A DNA stretch of 64,000 nucleotides from Sphagnum compactum (Eukaryota; Bryophyta; Sphagnopsida; Sphagnales), in contig OZ234498.1 in the NCBI GenBank assembly GCA_965153455.1, positions 3,100,001 through 3,164,000 of the forward strand, given 5' to 3'. The translations under genes and the position numbers were made by a program. This document shows positions 11,827 through 24,391 of the stretch, piece by piece (within the stretch, counting starts at the first letter, position 1; every line of letters starts with the position of its first letter). The notes beneath the pieces are model-generated. The model was not told where the DNA came from, searched no databases, and worked only from the letters and a program-made list of their open reading frames with translations.

Positions 11827-14240
11827 ATGGCTCAAGGTGAAAAAGCACTTCCAAGTGCTGACAACACTATTGAGCACTTCCCCCTTGCCTCTCCCCCGAG
11901 TACACCTGCAAGTACCAGGTACCTTTTTTCAGGGTTTGAGAAATGAAGTTGTGGAAAAGTGCATAGTGTCAAGTGGCTTCCATGACTTTGAAGACCTTGA
12001 TGAATATCCAGAAAATTGTGTTGGTGTCAAGTAAACAGAGCAGTAGAGATTCTGAGATTGGGTTCTTGTCTTCAGTGGTTTTTGATGTTTAGGGTTTAGG
12101 GTTTGCTCCAACATGGTGTGTTTGTGCTATGGGCTCAGGTTAGAGAGAGGTGGAGACTCCCACGAGAAGCCATCATTGCTTTCCCCTCAAAAGCAGTGGG
12201 GTATCTCCAGCATGTGGTGGGGCTCTCCAAAAGATGACCGGGTGGCGTACCAGTGTATACTCATGCCTGTTGTGTTGTCTATACTCCTTTTTTTCAACAA
12301 TTTCTATTCGTGTGCAACATATTGGTATCTATGTGCTGAGTATGGTCTATTGTGTCGCAGGCAGAGGCTTTACAAAGGGAAGTACAGTCATTACGTGGAG
12401 AGATTGTGGGTGCAGAAGAGAGGGAGGCCACAATGTTAGCACAGTATGTGAAATCTTTCTTTCATTCAGTCTGTCTTCAAGTTTTCCTGTTGTTACTCTG
12501 GTCAACTAAGATTATTGGTTTGCAGGGAGTGCATCTGCATTTGTTCCCTTCTTATCTGCCAACATTGAAGTATTGCCATAATCAATAGTAGTTTGAGTCT
12601 ATATTGCAAATTACTCTTCTTGTGGAAGACTTTTCCAATCAGTCTTTAAGGGTTTGTTAGACTTATGTTTACTCCATATTTTGCTCAAGCTTTTGATCTG
12701 AGCTTCGCCATTGGGAGGATTTCTTCAATTTCCCAGTAGTCAGAGGGTTAAGGTCAGGTGATGACAGAGGGGCAAATTGTGGCAGATTGGACCATGTTGA
12801 TGAAGTTCTTCGAACTGCCCAGCTTGCAAGCTACTTTCATTCACGTACAGTGAGTCTCTATCACAGTTATTTTGCTTGTACAGCACTTCTGACCAAAAAG
12901 ACCTGACCCTGTGAGGGAAATCTGTCAGATATGAGGTCCTAGGGCACTGAAGAGGCAATTTAATTTTGTGGTTTTGCTTGTCTATAGTCTTTTGAATAGC
13001 TGCGTATCCCAGGCCAATCCCAGTGGAAGGCTATGCATATATTAGTGGGGTCTGCTTTTTGTGTGCAGAGATGGTCACCATTGCCAGGGGAACCCCCAGT
13101 GGATGACACCGATGTTGATGATTGGCTGCTTCGGTTCCTTGTCTTACGTGGTTCCTCAATATGTTTCTATCTACGAGCAACAGGTCTGATCTTTCAAAGT
13201 TGTGACAATCAAACTATGCTAGACATTTTTTCAATTTTTTCTAGTTGTACTTATTAGGCAATAGATCGTTATACCTGTCATCTCTTTAGAGAAGGCCATG
13301 AGATTTCCAAGCTGGCCAAAATAATTGTCTTCATGAGCAATGAGATCCATCCAAGTTTTCTATAAGAGTCCCTCAGGTTTACTTGGATGTTCAGAGCACT
13401 TCTCCATTTGAGATTTGATGTTGCCAAAACATTTAGCTTCTATTGGCATTTTGAGCAATAGTAAGGATCTGGGGAATAATTGCAGATTTGAGGCCACAAG
13501 GCACTATTCTGCAAAGCGAGATTGTGGAAGCTGGCCTCATCCCTAATCACCTCCACCATCAGGATGACCCTCATTGGTCTGCTTTCCACATTACAACATG
13601 CCATGGCCTACGCCTTGAGTGCTCATCACTTTTGAAGCTTCAGGTGGCTTTGCTGTTCTGTTTCAAGCCAGTTCTGTGTTTGCCATTTGAAACTTTCTAA
13701 TTCCATACACTTTCTAGCCTGCTCTTACAGGTGTTTTATGAAGGAACTGTCGTTGCATCATTTAAGATATGTAAGTAGAGCTAGGATCTTGCATGATTGT
13801 CAAATGACAAATGATCATCATGTGGCAAATCATTTGACAAATGATTGTCAAATGAAGATTCATGGCTAAGTGTTGGTAGATATTGCTGCTGGATTACAAT
13901 CAAATAAATAATCATCATGTGGCAATACCATAAAGGATTTTAAACAATCCCCAGAGCTTAGGACACCTTGTTGTGATGTGAGTTGGTTTGGTGGTGGGTG
14001 AAGGTGGACTGCTGGCTTTCACTTCTTAATGGGGGCTACAATGCTCCTGATCTCTCTAGACTAAGTTCACACCCTCCTCAGCCTTTGATAAATCCTGATC
14101 ATCAGATTCTGCAGGCCCAAGTTTCAGATTCAACCATGGGGTATGGTCCACTTTACCCTGCATGGTTGTCAGTTTCTGTCATGGCTGAATTAGTTTGTGA
14201 AGAATTTTTGGCATCCTCCTTAGAATTACAATTGCTTTGA
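11827..14240 (+). CDS. Coiled-coil and PH-domain protein, seven-exon model
   Basis: The proposed exons are 11827-11918, 12139-12241, 12361-12443, 12786-12849, 13069-13183, 13486-13643 and 14004-14240. They join in frame to 283 residues. The ATG at 11827 follows an in-frame TAA at 11785. Residues 1-60 are Ser/Pro-rich and probably disordered. Residues 66-112 form a coiled coil (AEALQREVQSLRGEI, then EEREATMLAQLDHVDEVL). Residues 115-216 read as a pleckstrin homology domain: RWSPLPGEPP, then WLLRFLVLRGSSICFYL, GLRLECSS, and the closing helix VDCWLSLL with its conserved Trp (209). PH domains bind phosphoinositides or proteins, usually at membranes. I recognise the architecture from plant proteins of unknown function but cannot name the gene. 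Weak points are the GTGGCG donor at 12242 and the last exon, which could instead splice out at a GT near 14139. Confidence 0.72.
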
Positions 14241-17200
14241 TTGCAACCTGCATGTTTTTGTTCAATTTAAGCTCTGCAAGTGTATGTGTACACTGATTGA
14301 TTGTGGGTGGTTTCTGAGCAGTGAAGAAGGTGAGCTCTTTGGTGAGCTGGAGTAACTGTTAGTGCAAACCCCATTGAACAAGCCCTTGCTGAAGGGAACT
14401 TCTGGTACATGAGCCAATGACCAATTCAGGATCCTTAAATTGACTTGTATCAAAAGTGGCAAGGGATGCTGCTTGAACATCTGCCACAAACCCACTATCT
14501 GGTTGTATAAAGCAAGGAATTTTCTCACAGATGAGGTGAAATGTACATAGATGCACCCTTGGAACTTTTGAATGATGTGTTCAAGCAGGCAGGAGGCCTG
14601 AACCACTACCCTGTGTTTAGGCCTCGCTTTGGCTTAGATGCTTCACTTTCACAGGAGCAAGCTAGAATTGAACAAAGTTTGATGCACAGCTTGAATGAGG
14701 ATAATATTGATTTTTTTTATTAGCTATGTCTCTTGAGTGCCAGTGAACATCATAACTGATTCTTCCTGTTTCTTGCAGAAACTTGGGATCCAGATTTTTG
14801 TGTAGTTGTTTACCCCTGAAATTCCCAAAGTTTCCAAGGTGCTTCTCCTCTTTGAAGTTCTTTTCATAGTTCTTGAGTTCTTTTCATTATTTGGAGGCAA
14901 ATGCTCATGAGGCAAAATGTGGAAAGAAAGTTCATAAAAAAGAGAGAATTTTTGTTCTTCTAAATTATATATTGATTTTTGGTCTATGGTTGTGTGGAAT
15001 CATTTATATATATATATTGTCATGATAATTAGTGTTGGATTTGGGGGTGTCTCAAGTTCAACTGTCACATTGGCAACTTTCCAAAATGTGTCAAACATGT
15101 GGGAAGAATTGAAAAAAAAGGTGGTGTGGCTTTATTATGTTCATCCTTTATCTAACAAGGTGGAACTTAGTTATAATTTGATTGTGCACAGAATTTTGTG
15201 ATTTCTAGAGTATGATGGTATTAATTCTTAAGGTTGTTGCCAATTGTAGTGAGAACTATGGATGGTATGCAGTAGTAGTAATATTTTCCAAAGGACTCTA
15301 TGAAACTTTACACAATATGTAAAATATTGATACTAAGGACCTTAAATGGATCTCATAGAGTCTCTGCCAACATATCATTGAAAAATTCAAATGTTTTTTT
15401 TAAAAGAATTGGGGTTTATCTTTCAATCCTGTTGGGATTTTGGGTAACGTCCAAGTTCCAAGTAGCCTATTAGCCTCATGACCGATACCAAGTTCCATTG
15501 CCTATTATTAGCTTCATGATGCTCATTTCTTGTTACACGTCTTGAAATAGTTTTGATGCTCTCTGCATGTTTCCATAGCTTACATTCTCAAGATCATCAA
15601 AGAAATATAAAAAATATTGTATTGTGTAAAGGCATGCAATAATGTTGTCTTCAGTGTACAAGTTAGTCATATGAATTTGGTCATTTGACTCCACCAACCT
15701 TTCCTTCCTTTTTCTTCCAACCATAGCCTCATATGAACTTAATGATTTTACTATACACCCTTGATGTTCAATCTATTGATTCTGGATCATATGGGTTCAT
15801 ATGGCAGATTGCAATTGATTGTTCTCTTCATCTTTTTTTTCTTTTTTTTAATAATTATTCATGTTACTTACACTACAATTAAAAGTGTCAGTCATAACAA
15901 ATAAGTGCTTTTGGATACTTTTTATTCATTAGTTTCATTTAAATTCATCCAACTGTTACAATGATATGTTGTTGCACAAGTATATTGTTACATAAATAGA
16001 TCACCCATTTTCAAATTTTAGTTTCCTTTATCACTGTAAAACACGGGAAATAAGCAATGTTTTTTCAAATTGTTAATACACTTCAGGTGGAGGACCCAAG
16101 TTGACATTTCTTCTCAGGGGGAATGGAAGGAGGTTTTTAATGATGACATCAATTTCAATTGAAGAAGGACCCAAGTTGGCATTTCTTGTTAGGGGAATGA
16201 AAGGAGGCATGAATGATGACATCAGTCTAAAATTGAAGGCTTGGGAGAAGAGAGTAGTTTACGTTTGAACTACTTCATGGAAGAAGTGGCGGATTTGCTG
16301 CTGGACAGCTCCAAAAGTCAGAGATTGATATGAGAAATACGAGAGCTTGTGAAATTGGTCTGACATAAAGGGGTTCGATCCCCAGCTGAGATTGGTAGAC
16401 TTGTGTCTGAGATGTTGCTCAAAGATGCTTGGAGCAGTGGTGTATCATGGACCAAAACCTTCACAATGGGTATGGTTCCAGAGTTGACATACCCATCACT
16501 AAACAATGAAAGCCTTTCTAATGTTGCAACTGTCTTACATTCTTACAGATGGCAAGAACCCTGAGAAGTTGAAGTGGTATGTGATCAGGCACAATTGATA
16601 TCTGCACCATCACTTAATATCTACTAGAATCAATGTTATGGTGACCACTGTTTGTTTGTTGCCTGCAGAGCCAGACCATGTCACATCAGTTTCTCATAGC
16701 AGCGAACATATGCAGTGTCTCTGAGTTGCAGTCTTGAACATGCAAGGTGGAACAAAAGGTCAGGCAATTTTTGTGCTCATTAGCCTGCTAGTTGTGAATT
16801 TACATTGTTGATTGGCAGCTGATATGCTAGGGAATTCAAGCTATAAAAATATCACAGCTAGAATCTAGACATGGTAATCAAGGAATTCAAGCTTTTAAAA
16901 TCTCACAGCTAGAATGTAGATATGGTAATCAACATAGTCGAGCAAATGAAAGATCAATTGATGGGTGTTGAAGCCAGCCATAGCACATGGTGAGAGTGAT
17001 AGAGCCATGATCAGTACAGACTTCATTGACAAAGCAAGCAAACATAAAATCTCTCACAAATGCATTTCTTGTGCAACACAGATTGCTAGGGGAGCTAGAG
17101 CTGCAACTGAAATAAATTGAAAACACTATTCTTTACTTGATCTCAGATTGTTGTTGGCAGAGGTGCCTTTCCCCAACCTATGGTTTAAATATGGCAATTT

Positions 17201-18877
17201 CAACTTGTTTTGTTAGAAATATCGGAACTTTGGGGGATTTTTTCCCCAAAAAAATCCTTTGTACAAGTCACAGCCCCCATTTTTTTTGGTTGCCAAGTGG
17301 TGAAATTTCGCCAAAAAGTTTTTTAATCACTTTGGCTTATCAGGCATTTAGGGGTTAAAATTGCAATTTGCTTCAAAAAAATGCTTCTCAATGTGCATGT
17401 TATTTCCCCATACTCTTCTATAAACATGAAATCCTTAAAAGTGTAGAGTAAAGGATCAATTAAATGTCACAAATCGGCTAAACCATTGTGACTAGCCAAT
17501 CAAAGATAATCTTTTTTTTCTTTTCTTTTTTTCTTTTTGTTAGTTGACCCTTTACACGAAAGCCTTGTATATTGATCCCTTTCCAAAAACCTACTAGGTA
17601 TATATATAGTTGAAAACTTTTAGAAAACTTTCATAGTGAGTTCATTGACCTATAAGGATGGCAAACTTGTTGAAATCTATCTTTTTTATTGATAATTAAC
17701 CCTCAACCAAATACAATTTAATCAAAGCAATGGGTATATATGACAATTTGTTTGGAAAAGCACCCAAGTTTAGGTATGTCCCTTACATGTCTTTATGGGG
17801 AAAGACAAAATTTTGGGCTTCACTTGGACAATTACTTGGCATTTCCCCTCGTTGGGTTGGGCCCCATGTGTTCCCAATGTCCATGGCTTGGAGCATCTCT
17901 CTTTGTCCTAGTTAGTACACATTATTAATGTCTTAGAGTTTGTCCCCACTTTAGTTACCCATGAAAGCCGATGCTTGTTGGGGGCATTTTAAACAAGGCC
18001 CTTTGCAAGTGTATTGAATAACAAATCCCGAGCTCTTGTGATTCTTTTTATTTGTCCATGTGTGCCCCAAATTAGTCACCCATTTGTTACTTGACACAAT
18101 CGCATGGGCTCGATAATGAATTGTGAAATTTTAATAACTTACTTGTATGATCGGGATTTCATCTGGGTTGGTTTATCAATCCTCAAACCCTAAACATTTT
18201 TGTGATAACTCGCACCAAAATAGGAGGGGAGAAAAAACGCCAAAACTTACCTTATCTACGCAATATAACTAATGATTTTCAAGGTGAGTATTTGGAATCA
18301 AACCTTATGTATAATAGGTGGTTATTGAAAAATATTGAGTAAATTGATGATTGTGGTATAACTTTGAGAATGAAATTGATAATTCAAAGAATTTTTTCTC
18401 AATTTTTTTTGATATTGATATCTTGTGTGGTTCATAAATTAAAACTAAAAAAATAACCTCCCCAACTGATTAATGTATTCTCTAGGCTGCATTTTTTCCC
18501 CCACCAAATTTATCTCGCAAATTCATAAGTCCTTTTTTGGCACCCAAATTGGGTTTCTTTTGCATGTCCCTCTTCTTGTGATAATTTTCATTTTGAATAA
18601 AATGCCATAGGGTTTCATTATCATATGCATATTTGGTCTTCCTACAATGACAAACATTTTTTAGGTACACCACCCTCCGCCCTCTTGGGCAAACACTAAA
18701 CAATAACATTAAATAAAATGCAAGCTTAGTCTTTGGCACAAAAGTACTCAGGACCACTTGAAATGCAATGCCTAAAAGGAAACTAATTTTCAAAAAAAAG
18801 TAAAAATTTGCCCCCACAAGTATGATGATTGGGGTGAAGATGGCAATCACACTACTATTTCAAAAAAAGAATTTTTG
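14241..18877. other. Intergenic DNA with small local duplications
   Basis: No gene is recognised. It includes the likely 3' untranslated region of the PH-domain gene. Two small tandem duplications are visible: about 70 bp at 16086-16230 (GGACCCAAGTTGxCATTTCT repeated) and about 52 bp at 16828-16932 (GGAATTCAAGCT ... ATGGTAATCAA repeated). A perfect Pol III B-box-like string, GGTTCGATCCC, sits at 16372-16382 without a tRNA fold. From 17400 the DNA is strongly AT-rich. Confidence 0.55.
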
Positions 18878-18929
18878 GGTAGAGCAGTTGGGCAATCCCA
18901 CTTAAAGTGAAAATTCCAAGTTCAAACCT
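18878..18929 (+). repeat. tRNA-like Pol III promoter pair, possible SINE head
   Basis: GGTAGAGCAGTTGGGC resembles an A box and AAGTTCAAACC resembles a B box about 40 bp downstream, the spacing seen in tRNA genes and tRNA-derived SINEs. The stretch does not fold as a full tRNA. It is probably a decayed SINE. Confidence 0.35.
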
Positions 18930-18959
18930 TTTTACCCATCTTAGTGTTCATTTTGAATG

Positions 18960-19380
18960 ACTTTCATCCATGAAAGACTTCTCAAGGAAATGGTTGTGTT
19001 CTCCAAGGAACCATGTTCTTTGAAAAAGGATTTTGTTCCCTGAAAAATATGGATGTGTTCTATGGGACAAATGCAATCAAGTTCCTTGAGAACATGGTCA
19101 TGATCCCTAAGGAACATGGTTGTGTTTGCGGTTGTAAAACAACTTATATGCCCTGAAGAAATGCTTTTCCTTGAGAAACCATTTTTCCCCTTAGGGAACA
19201 CAACTATTTCCTTAAGGAATAGTTCAACATATTTGTTCTAAGAAAAAACATTTCCTTGACACTTTTGTCCCAAGGAAAGGCCCTCAAAGAACACACTCCA
19301 AAAACAAAAGCAGTTTTTGAGAACATGGTTCCATTTCCTCAAAGAACACATCCATTTCCTTGGAGAACCTTTCACATATA
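18960..19380. repeat. Degenerate short tandem repeats (AAGGAACATGG / CCTTGAGAACATG)
   Basis: Variants of TTCCTTGAGAACATGGT and AAGGAACATGGTTGTGTT recur about every 25-40 bases on both strands. The block ends about 110 bp before the left border of the Mutator-like element. No function is apparent. Confidence 0.6.
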
Positions 19381-19494
19381 AAAATCATCTAGAATGAACA
19401 CTCGAAATGGTAAAAACATTTGGATTTGGGATCTTCCACTTGTGATTCAAAAAGGGGAAGGTGCAAACATTGTATCACATGATTGTTTTTATTA

Positions 19495-19715
19495 CCCTAA
19501 CATTATTTGAGCGACACATCATAAATGTGTTGTTTAGCCCAAGGCAACCTAACACAAATTCTCACGCCCATGCAAATGCACTTGAAACTTGAACCTTCGA
19601 AACATGCCAAGTTTCAAACTCATGTTTTGAACCTCCCCCCCACCAACCGCCATCGCACACCCTCACCCCCTTAACTTTACACCTTTTAGCCCACATCCCA
19701 TCACATTAATGCCAT
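19495..19715 (+). repeat. Left terminal inverted repeat of the Mutator-like element
   Basis: It pairs with the reverse complement of 24158-24382. Shared landmarks in order are AACATTATTTGAGC, AATGTGT, AACACAAATTC, CACTTGAAAC, CATGTTTTGAACC and CTTTACACCTTT. Confidence 0.88.
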
Positions 19716-20260
19716 TTCATTTTTCACATGACGAAAAGTAAAGATTTGTGGATCTCGTTGTTGGATGGGAACATGGATTGTCATATCACTTAAGAAGGGC
19801 TAAGGTAATTAGTACAACCATTACTTGTAATAATAACATGGATTTTGGTCTCAATGTGTCACATGTTAAGGACCTTTCAAAACGACAAACCCGTTTCATG
19901 TTTTGGTTAGGGTTCAAAAAAATTCTTTCTGGTTTTGTGTGGAATCTTACACCAAAAGCTCTTGAATGTCTTGGAATGTTAGTGTCAAATAACTTTCAGG
20001 AGCTGCGACAGCTTGAATTTGAAAGGTTTGTTTTCAATGCTCAATGATCAATGTGATGTTTTTGGAAAGTTTCACAAATTCCTTCCAATTGTTGCTAGTT
20101 ACAAAAGCATAAACGAAAATTCATGGCATCCTTGAAACTTGTCGAAACCAAACCCAGCATCATCATAAAGAATGTGAAGATCAACAAAACAGTTTTCGTG
20201 GAGAGACATACTCCAAAAGAATGGTTACACTTGGTGGAGGAATGTCACTAGAACAACTGA

Positions 20261-21148
20261 GAATATAGAAAAGAGTTCATATGTGTGTATTGTAATTGTA
20301 AGAAGAATTTTAAAATGAGGCTGAATGAGCATAGGAAGAAGGGTTGTGAGAAAATGGTGGTTGACGATGGGAATCAAGTGACCTTCAAGCTATACCTACC
20401 ATTGAAAAACACAATTGAGGGCGTCATCCTTGCAAAGAGTGGGAATGTTTTGGAATACAAGGCAAAGTTGGAGGCATCATCAAAACCAAGGTGCAGTCAT
20501 TTCACTATTACAAAGACAATTCCACTCGCACAATAGAAAAAGGAAAAGGAGAATAGTCATCCTTTGGAGAATTCTGAAGATAATGCAAGCAATGTCACGG
20601 AACATGAACTGGCTCGTAAGAAGCGCTTTGTGAAACCTGGAGGCCAATAAGTTCCAAAGCATATTAAAAGACCCACAAGAAATTTGCAACTTCAATTCTC
20701 ACCTAAGTCATATTCAGGGTAGTCAAAAAGTGTGGAAAGGTCCAAACAAAACAAGTTTTCAAAACATGAGGGGGGATTGTAGTCAAACACATCCAAGAAG
20801 AATTACAGACTTCATGTTTGCTTGCCCACAAGTTACGGGGGATGCTCAAAAACAGGAGGATAAAATTGGAGCTCAAAAAAATAATGTGCAAGAATGTTAC
20901 TTATTTTAGTTTTTGGTTGTTGCAAAGGACGAGAAATTTTGGATATTTGCAAGAACTTTGTGGTGTCGTTAGGTGGCAAGGTGATGACGCAAAAGGAGTT
21001 GAATCAAATAAGCAATGTTATTTCGAGGACTATCAAGAGCATTGCACCATTGTTGGAGTTGGAAGAAAAAATTGTTTCTAACAACGAAAATTTCTACACA
21101 CCACTTGAAAGTCCATCAAAGCTAGTATCGAAGATGACCTTGGAATGA
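20261..21148 (+). pseudogene. Unrecognised coding remnants inside the Mutator-like element
   Basis: Two open stretches (20285-20536 and 20894-21148) could be remains of one or two captured or transposon genes. The first begins with a Cys/His cluster, CVYCNCKKNF followed by HRKKGC, with the C-x2-C and H-x4-C spacing of BED-like zinc fingers. The second is rich in charged residues and contains KELNQISNVISRTIKSI. Stop codons interrupt every frame between them. Neither matches a family I know, and the Mutator assignment rests on the ends, not on this region. Confidence 0.3.
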
Positions 21149-23634
21149 ATGAAGTCAAACGCAAGCATAAGACACTCTAGGACATTGTTAGACAACCATG
21201 GTTGGATTTTTGACCAATTAACACTACACAAACGGGGTTTCATTGATTCAAGTTAGTGGACACCATTGTCGACTAGCAATTGTATTTAAATGTGTGTTCA
21301 CTGTTTCCCATCATTTGGTTCTTAATCACACTAGGAGTCATGTGCTAAAGCCAAAGTATAGGACACAACCAAGAAAAATCAGTGCTCCATTAGTTGGTGA
21401 ATAATCCCAATGGGGGCTGACTAGGAGCTAGGAGTTTCTATTTGAAATTTCTCCTTACTAGTAGTAGGTTTTTGATCACTCTTCAAACTTGTGCCATTAA
21501 ACATAGAAGTTTTGTACATCACAAATGTTTCCACTATTCTGCTTTAGCTAATCTTCCATTTTTCTTCAAATGGCTTTGATATGATTCTTTGGACATACAA
21601 GAAGAAATAGATGTAAACCATCTAAAGCTATGCTTTGACTCAGTTTAAATTTCATGAACCATTACTCTAACTATAACTATCAACTACATAAAGCATGACT
21701 ATTCCATGTAGCTCAAATATGTGTAACCCTATTAGCGAAAAAAGAAGTTTTGCCCATACTTTTATATCTGGAAACATTAACAACCATTTGGACAAATATA
21801 TAAAGTTTCCAAGGTTCTATATCTTTTTTTTTCATTGCTTCCATCAATTTCTTATGTTTTACAACAACGTGTTTAAATGTTAGTGTTCATTACACATTGA
21901 TTTGTCAATATATTTCTATTTACTCTATCCCCATAACACATTCCAATAATTCCAAATTATGTTTCGCTCCCATAGTCTGGTCGAATTGTTGTCTTAATAA
22001 TCATTATGAGGTTGCATTGTTTATAGGCATTGTGGTGAGATCTCATGGCTTTATGTTTCTATTGCATTTGTATTGGTGTTATGTTTCAATGTTTTTGTAT
22101 TCCATGAAGTGCATTTCTAAGCGATAATTTATATCCTACCCTCCTTTATAGTTTATTGTGTATTCAAAGAGAAAACCTTTCACAAGTCTGTTGCAAGTTT
22201 CAAGTTCATGTTTTAGTATTTTTGTTGGTAATCGGATGGTCATGTTTCATTGGATATTATTCTTTGAGCAAATGATCATTTGAACTCAGAATATTGTTTT
22301 TTCAAAAAGCATTCATGTGTTTTTTCTTTTTCAGTTTTTGAAATTTCACCTACAACATGTGTTATAATCAATGCTCATATTTTTTACATGTTTATAAAGA
22401 AATCCACGAGGTTTTTATGTGTGTTTCATTGCATTGATCATGTTTTCTGTGTGTTGTAAGTTTTGTGTGTTATATTAGGTTTTGTCATGTATCGGTTAAA
22501 TCGTTTTTTGAAGTTTTTATTTGGGTAATAAACATCATTTCATTTTTTTGCAGTTTCAGTTTATTTAGGTTCCGTTTTCTTCATATATAAGACCTAGTAT
22601 TCCAGAAAGAGTATATTCCGCTAAATTATGTCTTAATGTTTTGTCTGCATGTTGAAAATAAATTACATAGTTCATGTCTTGGACCATTTGCTTAGGACCT
22701 TTCTAGTTTCTTCCAAGATAATATGTTTTGTTATGTTGTGGTTAAAATGTTTTTGTTAAATTTGTAGTTGTTATGTTTCGGCTTGAAATTTTGTTTTATG
22801 TTTTCGTTTGAAACATTGATTTGAAAAAAATTCTATTGTTTTGAAGTCACATCCATTGCATTTGAACTTGAAAATTCTGTAGGAGTTATATTGGAATATA
22901 TTGAGAAGGTCATGTAGATGCCGCATTCCGTTTTTTTGATAAGAAGCACAAAGCAAATGCATTTTTCTTTCCATATCAGAGAAGTGAGACAAAACCCAAT
23001 GACCATACGTATTTACAAACAACTCATAAACCATTTGGGCCTTCATGTTGTAAGTTGCGTAAACTCTATTGCAAATCTTCAATTCGAAAAACTTTTTAAT
23101 TTCCAAAGTTCTAGAAACTTGGAACAACATAACCTCATATGAGGAACACATATTGAGAAATGGGACAAAACATAATGACCATAAGCATGTGCAAACAACC
23201 AAAAATTTGGAGATGTTTATACCAGGTCCCTATATTTACATATGAGATGAGGTTCCTATATATACAAAAAATATTATATAAGGTTTCAGAGGCATCCTTG
23301 GAACAAGAAACACGAAACCTAGATCTGCACATGTCAAAAGCTGCACATATCAAAACTTGACAATGGTAGGTTCAAATTGAAAGATGATAAACAAATGTGG
23401 GAGTAGTGAAACTTGAGAAACGAAACTTGGACCAGCAAAAAGTGCAAATTCACGGCTTGTCAAATATGGACGAAAACGAATGCACATGAACGCAAAAAAT
23501 GTCCAACACACATGGTATTGAATAAAAGTGCATAATGTTGAAACCTAATTGTTGAATTTAGCGATCAAAAATCTAAGGGCCAGAACATTCCAAGTTTGTG
23601 CGTTTATGTGAGAATGTGATATTGGCGCAAATAA

Positions 23635-23955
23635 GATGCACCCCCATTGTAGAAGACAATGTTTACCCAAGACATGATTACAAGGGTAAAATAAGATAAT
23701 CATACACACCTAGAAAACATGCGCAAATGGAGATCTACAAAAAGTAATACATCCACCTTGAAAAAAAACCCAACATCATAAGGAGTGGATGAAGAAGATG
23801 CACCCCCATTACTGAAGACAATGTTTACCCAAGACTTGATTACGAGGGTATAATGAAAGAATCATACACAACAAGTAAACACGCCCGAATGGAAATTTAC
23901 ATAGAAAAAAAATCCACCTTAAAAAAAAAACCTCAACATCATAAGGAGTGATTGA
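23635..23955. repeat. 162-bp tandem duplication within the Mutator-like element
   Basis: GATGCACCCCCATT followed by GAAGACAATGTTTACCC starts at 23635 and again at 23797. Both copies continue through TCATACACA and end in AACATCATAAGGAGTG. The two copies differ at scattered positions. Confidence 0.85.
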
Positions 23956-24157
23956 AATGCATTGAAGATAGTTTACAAATATAGTAATATTGAGAGCTTG
24001 GGAATATGAAAATGGGAAGATGAAGATGAAGCTAAGAAACAAGCCCAATGGCTTGACAAGATGATTTGGAAATGTTTGTAATGATTTTTTTCGCCTAACA
24101 TGCAGTAAACCCTAAACCCACTGCATCCAAAAAGAGTTTACATGCTCAAAGCACAAA

Positions 24158-24382
24158 AAATTAGGTGTGTTGGGATGCATGTTGAAAGGTGTAAAGTGGT
24201 GGTAATGTGATTGTGGATGGGGGGGGACGAGGATTGGTAAGGGGGTTCAAAACATGAATTCAAAACTTGGCATATTTCAAAGGCGCATGTTTCAAGTGCG
24301 CTTGCATAAACGTGGGAATTTGTGTTGGGCTGCTTCAAGCTAAGTGACACATTTACAATGTGTTGCTCAAATAATGTTGAGG
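24158..24382 (-). repeat. Right terminal inverted repeat of the Mutator-like element
   Basis: This is the reverse-complement partner of 19495-19715. It includes a run of G at about 24220-24227 that matches the C run of the left repeat. Confidence 0.88.
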
Positions 24383-24391
24383 TTTTTATTA

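Larger units (their letters stand above)
19486..24391. mobile_element. Mutator-like element, 4,888 bp, with 9-bp target duplication
   Basis: The element proper is 19495-24382. It starts CCCTAACATTATTTGAGC and ends GCTCAAATAATGTTGAGG, the near reverse complement. The identity continues inward for about 220 bp (19495-19715 against 24158-24382) with substitutions and small gaps. The same 9 bases, TTTTTATTA, flank both ends (19486-19494 and 24383-24391). Long terminal inverted repeats and a 9-bp duplication are the marks of the Mutator superfamily. No transposase (MURA, DDE or SWIM domain) could be recognised inside, so the copy is non-autonomous or badly decayed. Inner features include a Cys/His-rich stretch at about 20285-20350 and a 162-bp tandem duplication at 23635-23955. 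Pieces of open frame exist on both strands but none is convincing. Confidence 0.88.

Noticed and set aside
11809-12030. Alternative reading of the first PH-gene exon as one longer exon in another frame
   Set aside because: It is open and ends at a GT donor, but the frame starting at ATG 11827 gives a Ser/Pro-rich N-terminus and joins in phase to the next exon, so it was preferred.
14541-14723. Plus-strand frame of 60 codons downstream of the PH-domain gene
   Set aside because: It could not be joined in phase to the PH exons with good splice sites and has no known motif.
16365-16384. tRNA-like T-arm string (GGGGTTCGATCCCC)
   Set aside because: No D-arm, anticodon arm or acceptor pairing can be built at the right distances, so it is not called as a tRNA gene.
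22771-23202. Minus-strand frame of 143 codons inside the Mutator-like element
   Set aside because: No recognisable transposase motif; the composition (Phe, Lys, Cys and Asn rich) is what AT-rich DNA gives by chance, and the region contains internal duplications.
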